Source: Bradyrhizobium sp. BR13661 | GTDB taxonomy: Bacteria > Pseudomonadota > Alphaproteobacteria > Rhizobiales > Xanthobacteraceae | Assembly: GCF_029892425.1 (NCBI RefSeq) | Contig: NZ_JARXWB010000051.1 | Location: 1-39,760, forward strand | DNA: 39,760 nt | Reading direction: 5' to 3' | In this document: one piece after another, positions 35,021 through 39,760 of the stretch | How positions within the stretch are numbered: position 1 is the stretch's first letter | How the letters are laid out: the number at the start of each line of letters is the position of its first letter | Notes under the pieces: model-generated | Database searches by the model: none | Told to the model about the DNA's origin: nothing | Seen by the model: the letters and a program-made list of their open reading frames with translations, nothing else | Made by a program: the position numbers and the translations under genes

Positions 35021-36385
35021 ATGCAGAATGCGAGCGAAGCGGGCGACAAGCTCGGCAACGGAACGACAGATCTCTCCCTGGAGCGTGCCCCCGACATCGT
35101 CGAGGCGATGAACGCCCTTGAGCCCGACAAGGCTGCGGCCATGCTGCGATCCTTGCCCGCCGAGAAGGCGATCGAGGTGCTCGATCTGCCGGGGCTTGCC
35201 AACACCTGCGAGATCCTCGCGGAACTGCCTGAAGAGACGGCGATCGCGCTGCTGTCGGGCGTCTCCGACGACCGCGCCGCCGATATCTTCAAGGAGTTGA
35301 GCGAGCCGCTGCGCACCACGCTCCTGAACGGGCTGAATCCGGAGACGCGGACCGTCATCTCCGGGCTGCTGGCCTATCCCGAGCGCAGCGCGGGCAGCAT
35401 CATGACGACCGAGTTCGTCAGCGTGCCCTCGACCTGGACCATTGCCGAGGTGCTGCATCACATTCGCATGGTCGAGCGCACCCGCGAGACCGTCTATTCG
35501 ATTTTCGTCGTCGATCCCACCACGAAGACGCTGATTCAGGCCGTGCCGCTGCGCCGCCTGATCTCGGGCGATCCGCACGCCAATGTGTTGACGGCCGCGC
35601 CGGCGCGGCGGCCACTGATGGTGTCGCCGGAAGCCGATCGCATGGAGGCGGCGCGGCTGATCTCCCGTTACGACGTGCTCGCGGTCGCGGTCGTCGACGG
35701 CCCCGGTCACCTCCTCGGCATCGTCACCGTGGACGACGTCATCGATGCCATCGTCCAGGAATCGACCGAGGACGCCCAGAAGTTCGGCGGCATGGAAGCG
35801 ATCGACGAGCCGTACCTGCGCATCAGTTTTGTCGAGATGATCAGGAAGCGCGGCGGCTGGCTGTGTGCTCTGTTCCTGTCGGAAATGCTGACGGCCACGG
35901 CGATGCAGAGCTACCAAAGCGAGCTCGAGAAGGCGATCGTCCTGACGCTCTTCATCCCCTTGATCATGAGCTCGGGCGGCAACTCCGGATCGCAGGCCAC
36001 CTCGCTGCTGATCCGCTCGCTGGCGCTGCGCGAGGTGCGGCTCCGTGACTGGTGGCGCGTTGCCTTACGCGAGCTGCCGACCGGCATGACGCTCGGCGCC
36101 ATTCTCGGCGTGATCGGCATCGTCAGGATCACGCTCTGGCAGACCCTCGGCTTGTTCGATTACGGCCCGCATTGGGGCCTGGTCGCCGTGACCGTCGGCG
36201 CTGCGCTGGTCGGGATCGTGACCTTCGGATCGCTGTCGGGATCGATGCTGCCGTTCATCCTCAAGCGCCTTGGCTTCGATCCCGCAAGCGCGTCCGCTCC
36301 GTTCGTGGCAACCCTGGTCGACGTGACGGGGCTGGTGATCTATTTCGGAGTAGCAGCGGTCATTCTCCGCGGCACGTTGCTCTGA
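35021..36385 (+). CDS. mgtE: Magnesium transporter MgtE
   Basis: 454 residues from ATG 35021 (AGAGGTGAGGG just upstream; an in-frame TTG 34988 is unlikely). N-terminal superhelical domain (about 20-125), CBS pair (about 130-255, with VVDPTTKTLIQAVPLRRLIS and VVDGPGHLLGIVTVDDVIDA), then five membrane helices. The signature IMSSGGNSGSQATSLLIRSL and FVATLVDVTGLVIYF, whose Asp lines the Mg pore, are intact. It is a Mg-gated channel. It stands alone after the hflX terminator. Confidence 0.95.
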   Translation: MQNASEAGDKLGNGTTDLSLERAPDIVEAMNALEPDKAAAMLRSLPAEKAIEVLDLPGLANTCEILAELPEETAIALLSGVSDDRAADIFKELSEPLRTTLLNGLNPETRTVISGLLAYPERSAGSIMTTEFVSVPSTWTIAEVLHHIRMVERTRETVYSIFVVDPTTKTLIQAVPLRRLISGDPHANVLTAAPARRPLMVSPEADRMEAARLISRYDVLAVAVVDGPGHLLGIVTVDDVIDAIVQESTEDAQKFGGMEAIDEPYLRISFVEMIRKRGGWLCALFLSEMLTATAMQSYQSELEKAIVLTLFIPLIMSSGGNSGSQATSLLIRSLALREVRLRDWWRVALRELPTGMTLGAILGVIGIVRITLWQTLGLFDYGPHWGLVAVTVGAALVGIVTFGSLSGSMLPFILKRLGFDPASASAPFVATLVDVTGLVIYFGVAAVILRGTLL

Positions 36386-36476
36386 GAAGTTGTTGCCTCA
36401 ACGAGGCTGCGTTGGCCACGTTGAGATAGTGTCGGCGTGAGGCGCTGACGTCACGGACAGCAGGGCAGGGAGCGCA

Positions 36477-36938
36477 ATGTCCGCAGATGCGATCCGCACA
36501 ATCCTGAACGAATTCCCGGGCGAAATCGAACGCGGTCCGGGGGCAACGGCCGAAGAGATCGCCAACTGCGAGCGCGAGCTCGGCGTTCGGTTCGTTGGCA
36601 GTTTTTCCGACTACCTGCAAACCTCTGGCTGGCTCCGCGTTGGCACGAGCGAGATTTATGGTCTCGGCGAAAACATCCCGTTGTGGCGCCGTCTCAAGGA
36701 GATGACGCTGAGCGAGCGAACCGAGATGTATCCGCCGCTGCCGCCTTATCTCGTGACTTTCTATAATGATGGATTCGGCAACCAGCACTGCCTCGACAGC
36801 CGCGTCGTTGTCGACGGCGAGCAGCGTATTGTTTTTTGGAACCATGAGGCAGGTCCGGATCAGACTCCTGAACCTATCGCCAGCTCGTTTGCGGATTGGC
36901 TCCGCCAGCTGATCGCGGCGGAGCGCGAGAGCGATTAG
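36477..36938 (+). CDS. SMI1/KNR4 (SUKH) domain protein
   Basis: 153 residues, with GCAGGGAG before the ATG. One SUKH domain: GATAEEIANCERELGVRFVG, SDYLQTSGWLRVGTSEIYGL, LPPYLVTFYNDGFGNQHCLD and VFWNHEAG...ASSFADWLRQL. SUKH proteins are often immunity proteins for polymorphic or contact-dependent toxins, or bind proteins in the cell. No toxin gene is beside it. Function beyond the fold is unknown. Confidence 0.82.
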   Translation: MSADAIRTILNEFPGEIERGPGATAEEIANCERELGVRFVGSFSDYLQTSGWLRVGTSEIYGLGENIPLWRRLKEMTLSERTEMYPPLPPYLVTFYNDGFGNQHCLDSRVVVDGEQRIVFWNHEAGPDQTPEPIASSFADWLRQLIAAERESD

Positions 36939-36950
36939 CCGGTCGGGAGC

Positions 36951-37409
36951 TTATCGGGACAGATCGAGGCTCATGAACTGGTTGTGCGGGCTCGGCTGAT
37001 AGCCGGCGAACGGCTCACAGGAGACGAAGCCGGCGCTGCGGTAGAGTGAGACGGCGGGTGCGTGCAGCGGCGCCGTGCCGGTCTCCAGGCTGAGACGCGC
37101 ATAGCCGCGATTGCGGGCCTCAGTGATGATGTGGTTCAGAATCGCGCGCCCGGCTCCGGTCCGCCGGGCACTGGGCGCGGCGCGCATCGACTTCACCTCG
37201 CCATGCGTCGCATCCAACTGCTTCAGGGCGCCAAACCCGGCCAATACGCCGTCCTGCCATGCGGTCCAGAACGTTACGGATGCCGCCGACAGGCCGCTCG
37301 CATTGAGGGCCCGCGCGTGCTCGCCCATGACACTGCGCAACTCTTCCAGATGATGCGCCAGCAAATCGGCGACGTGAGGCGCCTTCGGATCGTCCTGCCT
37401 GATGTCCAC
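36951..37409 (-). CDS. GNAT family N-acetyltransferase
   Basis: 152 residues from GTG 37409, preceded by GAGG about eight bases upstream, 14 bases after the mazG stop. One GNAT domain; the acetyl-CoA loop is MRAAPSARRTGAGRAILNHI (about 80-100), followed by RGYARLSLETGT and LYRSAGFVSCEPFAGY. Its likely action is acetylation of an amino acid or small amine; the substrate cannot be told. It is coupled to mazG on the minus strand and convergent with the SUKH gene. Confidence 0.85.
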   Translation of the reverse strand: MDIRQDDPKAPHVADLLAHHLEELRSVMGEHARALNASGLSAASVTFWTAWQDGVLAGFGALKQLDATHGEVKSMRAAPSARRTGAGRAILNHIITEARNRGYARLSLETGTAPLHAPAVSLYRSAGFVSCEPFAGYQPSPHNQFMSLDLSR

Positions 37410-37423
37410 TGCATATCCTCGTA

Positions 37424-38242
37424 TCAAGCGGCGGTCTTCGCCGCATTCCACAGCGCATCCATCTCCGCCAGCGACGCTTGCTCCAGCGTGCGGCCCTGCG
37501 CTTCCAGAGCGCGCTCGATATAGGCAAAACGCTTTTCGAATTTTGCATTGGTCGCGCGCAGCGCGGCTTCCGGATCGGCGTCGACATGGCGGGCAAGGTT
37601 GACGAGGGCAAACATCAGGTCACCGGTCTCTTCCGCGATCTCCTGCTTGTCGTTACGATCGAGCGCGGCCTCGATCTCGTCGGCTTCCTCGCGAATCTTT
37701 TGCAGCACGGCGCGCGGGTCGTTCCAGTCGAAGCCGACGGTGGAGGCCTTGCGCTGCAGCTCCATGGCGCGGGTCAGCGCGGGCTGGCCGGCCTTCACGC
37801 CCGACAGCAGCGATTTGTGCGGCGGTGTCGCCTCCGGCGGTCGGCGTGCGGCGCGCTCGGCTTTCTCCTCGGCCTTGATGCGGTCCCAGACTTCCTTGAC
37901 GTGGGAGGAGGCGAGATTGCCCTCCTTGTCGGCGAAGACGTGCGGATGGCGCCGGATCATCTTGCGGGTGATGGCCTCAACGACATCGCCAAACGCAAAG
38001 GCGTTCTGCTCGGAGGCCATCTGGGCGTGGAACACGACCTGCAACAGGAGGTCGCCGAGTTCTTCGCGCAGATCGTCGAGATCGCCGCGGTCGATGGCAT
38101 CGACCACCTCATAGGCTTCTTCGATCGTGTAGGGCGCGATGGTCGCAAAATTCTGCTCGATGTCCCAGGGGCACCCGCCTTCGGGCGCCCTCAAAGCGGC
38201 CATGATCTCGATGAGGCGGGCGATATCGCGGGAGGGCTTCAT
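37424..38242 (-). CDS. mazG: Nucleoside triphosphate pyrophosphohydrolase MazG
   Basis: 272 residues from ATG 38242 (an in-frame ATG 38260 adds six residues without a good RBS). Two MazG-type domains: PYTIEEAYEVVDAIDRGDLD, REELGDLLLQVVFHAQMA (E41, E42, E45, E61 and D64 as metal ligands), and a second set EADEIEAALDRNDKQEIAEE / TGDLMFALVNLARHVDADPE. It hydrolyses (d)NTPs to monophosphates and removes abnormal nucleotides. Its first 25 codons have a diverged duplicate at 38648-38728. Confidence 0.94.
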   Translation of the reverse strand: MKPSRDIARLIEIMAALRAPEGGCPWDIEQNFATIAPYTIEEAYEVVDAIDRGDLDDLREELGDLLLQVVFHAQMASEQNAFAFGDVVEAITRKMIRRHPHVFADKEGNLASSHVKEVWDRIKAEEKAERAARRPPEATPPHKSLLSGVKAGQPALTRAMELQRKASTVGFDWNDPRAVLQKIREEADEIEAALDRNDKQEIAEETGDLMFALVNLARHVDADPEAALRATNAKFEKRFAYIERALEAQGRTLEQASLAEMDALWNAAKTAA

Positions 38243-38362
38243 ATCATGTAACTCATGCAACTAGTTGACCCGATAGCGAAACTCGATTCATAGCCAAGTT
38301 TAGCCTATGATAAAGTAATGATCGTGCGCAGTAGATGCGCGAATTGATGGACTGGCGAAATC

Positions 38363-38539
38363 ATGAGCAATTGCAATATTTGCGGCGTTCAGCTTGATCA
38401 ACCGGGCAAGCCGGATACGCTCGATTGCGGCGGTGACTGTCTACGATGTATGGCGGAGTGCGGTGATCCCGATTGCATAAAAACTATGCGCGAACTCGAG
38501 CCCGATAATCCGAAATGGAAAACGGAAGATAAAATCTGA
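38363..38539 (+). CDS. 58-residue Cys-rich protein, probable metal binder
   Basis: ATG 38363 to TGA 38537-38539. The product starts MSNCNICGVQLDQPGKPDTL and continues DCGGDCLRCMAECGDPDC. Seven Cys (C4, C7, C22, C26, C29, C33, C38) in CxxC and CxxxC pairs suggest a zinc-ribbon-like or other metal site. The gene is less GC-rich than its neighbours (AAATGGAAAACGGAAGATAA near the end) and lies inside the segment bounded by the mazG repeats. It has its own terminator. Function unknown. Confidence 0.7.
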   Translation: MSNCNICGVQLDQPGKPDTLDCGGDCLRCMAECGDPDCIKTMRELEPDNPKWKTEDKI

Positions 38540-38596
38540 TCGTCTGCGCAGCGAGCGGGACAGTTGAGGATTGGAGCCGAGCACTCTTGGTAACCC

Positions 38597-38620
38597 AAGC
38601 CGCCTTCGAGCGGCTTTTTT
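38597..38620 (+). terminator. Intrinsic terminator of the Cys-rich gene
   Basis: AAGCCGC (38597-38603) and GCGGCTT (38610-38616) form a 7-bp stem with a 6-base loop, running into six T (38615-38620). It follows the Cys-rich gene by 57 bases and is a good plus-strand terminator. Confidence 0.8.
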
Positions 38621-38647
38621 CTTTGGGGACCAAAATGTATATTGGAC

Positions 38648-38728
38648 TTCCCAGGGGCAGCCGGTCACCGGCGTGCGCAGCGCCGCCATGATCTCGATCA
38701 GGCGGGAAATGTCGCGGGAAGGGCTCAT
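38648..38728 (-). pseudogene. Truncated second copy of the mazG 5' end
   Basis: From ATG 38728 the minus strand encodes MSPSRDISRLIEIMAALRTP followed by VTGCPW, clearly the start of MazG, compared with MKPSRDIARLIEIMAALRAP in the intact gene. Homology stops just after CPW (38651); the frame then runs into unrelated sequence. About 25 codons are kept. The two copies differ at roughly a quarter of bases, so this is not a recent duplication of the neighbour. Confidence 0.85.
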
Positions 38729-38854
38729 TGCGGGGCAGTCTCCGGGGTCCGAAACCTTATGCCAAAAGTGGGCCGCCGTTCCCAGCGGCGCGCGCCGGAA
38801 CAGGCCGATTTCCACCGATTGGCTGCTGCGTTCTCCAGTGCTAAAGCGCGGACC

Positions 38855-39568
38855 ATGAGCGACGCATTTTCATCACAAACCGCGTTGGTGCTGTTCTCCG
38901 GCGGCCAGGATTCCACCACCTGCCTCGCCTGGGCACTGAGCCGCTTTGCGCGGGTGGAGACGCTGGGGTTCGCGTACGGCCAACGCCATGCCGTCGAGCT
39001 CGACTGCCGCGACCGGCTGTTCGACGGCATCAAGGGCCTGCGCGCGGACTGGGCCGCAAAGCTCGGCGAGAGCCACACGCTGTCGATTCCGACGCTCGCC
39101 GCGGTGTCCGAGACCGCGTTGACGCGCGATGTCGCGATCGCGATGGGGGCCGATGGGCTGCCCAACACGTTCGTGCCCGGCCGCAACCTGGTGTTCCTGA
39201 CGTTTGCGGCGGCGCTGGCCTATCGACGCGGTATCACCCACATCGTCGGCGGCATGTGCGAGACCGACTATTCCGGCTATCCCGATTGTCGCGACGAGAC
39301 CATCCGCGCGATGCAGGCCGCGCTCTCGCTCGGCATGGCCAGGCAATTCGAGCTGCACACGCCGCTGATGTGGATCGACAAGGCTGCGACGTGGAAGCTG
39401 GCACATGATCTCGGCGGCGATGCGCTGGTCGATCTGATCCGCGAGCAGTCGCACACCTGCTATCTCGGCGAACGCGGCGCGCAGCATGATTGGGGCTATG
39501 GGTGCGGGGAGTGCCCGGCGTGCAGCCTGCGGGCAAAGGGGTGGCGGGAGTTTGTGGCAGGGAGGTAG
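38855..39568 (+). CDS. queC: 7-cyano-7-deazaguanine synthase
   Basis: 237 residues from ATG 38855. It makes preQ0 from 7-carboxy-7-deazaguanine with ATP and ammonia, for queuosine in tRNA. PP-loop SGGQDSTTCLAWAL (from residue 15), FAYGQRHAVELDCRD, FVPGRNLVFLTFAAALAYRR, and a C-terminal zinc site of four Cys spread over HTCYLGERG and YGCGECPACSLRAKGW. The gene is intact and stands alone, divergent from the mazG remnant. Confidence 0.96.
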   Translation: MSDAFSSQTALVLFSGGQDSTTCLAWALSRFARVETLGFAYGQRHAVELDCRDRLFDGIKGLRADWAAKLGESHTLSIPTLAAVSETALTRDVAIAMGADGLPNTFVPGRNLVFLTFAAALAYRRGITHIVGGMCETDYSGYPDCRDETIRAMQAALSLGMARQFELHTPLMWIDKAATWKLAHDLGGDALVDLIREQSHTCYLGERGAQHDWGYGCGECPACSLRAKGWREFVAGR

Positions 39569-39589
39569 CGCCCAGTCGTACTCTCTGTG

Positions 39590-39638
39590 CCCCGGACGCA
39601 GTGCAGCGCTTCTTTAGCGCTGCGCTGCTGAGCCGGGG
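39590..39638. repeat. Intergenic hairpin of a repeated type after queC
   Basis: An outer stem CCCCGG (39590-39595) / CCGGGG (39633-39638) encloses an inner perfect stem GCAGCGCT (39603-39610) / AGCGCTGC (39616-39623) with a five-base loop. The wording CCCCGGACGCAG...GAGCCGGGGCCCATG is of a kind I associate with Bradyrhizobium intergenic palindromes. No gene is seen from here to the window end. Confidence 0.55.
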
Positions 39639-39760
39639 CCCATGCTTCCGCAACGTACGGTGTCGCCCTGGGTCCCTGTGTGTGGAAAGTCTGTCATGAT
39701 GGCGGTGGGCGGGAAGCCGTTGGGTCCTTGGCGCTTGACGCCGTGATCCGGCCCGGTCTC

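Larger units (their letters stand above)
38163..38659. repeat. Direct repeats bounding a 486-bp segment at mazG
   Basis: TCCCAGGGGCA occurs at 38163-38173 inside mazG and at 38649-38659 inside the truncated mazG copy, in the same orientation, both encoding the CPW motif. The segment between them holds the intact 5' end of mazG, an AT-richer stretch, the Cys-rich gene and its terminator. The arrangement looks like the att sites of an element that entered mazG and restored it, or a tandem duplication that decayed. Confidence 0.55.

Noticed and set aside
38540..38600. A tRNA or attachment site inside the mazG segment
   Set aside because: The stretch does not fold into a cloverleaf and lacks the conserved T-loop.
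38441..38815. A 124-codon minus-strand frame as an independent gene
   Set aside because: Only its middle matches a known protein (MazG residues 1-25); the rest is unrelated read-through. It is better described as a truncated mazG copy.

Overview
The window is chromosomal DNA of a high-GC alphaproteobacterium, most probably Bradyrhizobium or a close relative in the Bradyrhizobiaceae. I infer this from the order dusB(nifR3)-ntrB-ntrC / ntrY-ntrX-hfq-hflX, the order tolC - PopZ-like - valS, bifunctional ispDF, and intergenic repeats of a type I associate with Bradyrhizobium and Rhodopseudomonas. No rRNA, CRISPR array, complete insertion sequence or prophage is visible. Most of it is core genome; the unusual material sits in a few junctions.

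Layout. 316-3876: a membrane-stress type operon of a PspA-like coiled-coil protein (with an unexpected N-terminal domain resembling the front part of TnpB/IS605 OrfB), a YqiJ-like OB-fold membrane protein and a YqiK-type flotillin. 4089-5069: a small secreted protein, tRNA-Asn(GTT) and a 59-residue protein. 5207-8532: a PCMT-like methyltransferase, a TolC-type outer-membrane channel and a PopZ/DUF2497 protein. 8662-13719: valS, a convergent 3-methyladenine DNA glycosylase gene, then lipA and a COQ10/RatA-like gene. 13720-18849 (minus): a six-gene respiratory operon with diheme cytochrome c, triheme cytochrome c, a 58-residue one-helix subunit, CuA subunit II, a ba3-like oxidase subunit I, and another diheme cytochrome c. 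18850-19709 holds no gene but a repeat-rich spacer. 19710-21507 (minus): cinA-type gene and ispDF.

21714-34893 is the nitrogen-regulation locus: dusB-ntrB-ntrC, then a 1097-residue autotransporter inserted between ntrBC and ntrYX, then ntrY-ntrX-hfq-hflX, closed by a good intrinsic terminator. A near-consensus NtrC operator lies before dusB. The passenger of the autotransporter carries the hallmarks of a pepsin-like (A1) aspartic protease: two DTG motifs, a flap Tyr-Gly and a C-terminal ILG motif. 35021-39568: mgtE, a lone SUKH protein, a GNAT acetyltransferase, mazG, a small Cys-rich protein with its own terminator, a truncated copy of the mazG 5' end, and queC.

The most noteworthy items are the pepsin-like autotransporter inside the ntr locus, the TnpB-like/PspA chimera in front of the flotillin pair, the mazG 5' duplication flanking a 486-bp segment, and the heme-rich ba3-like oxidase operon. 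All functional statements are from reading the sequence; no database search was run.
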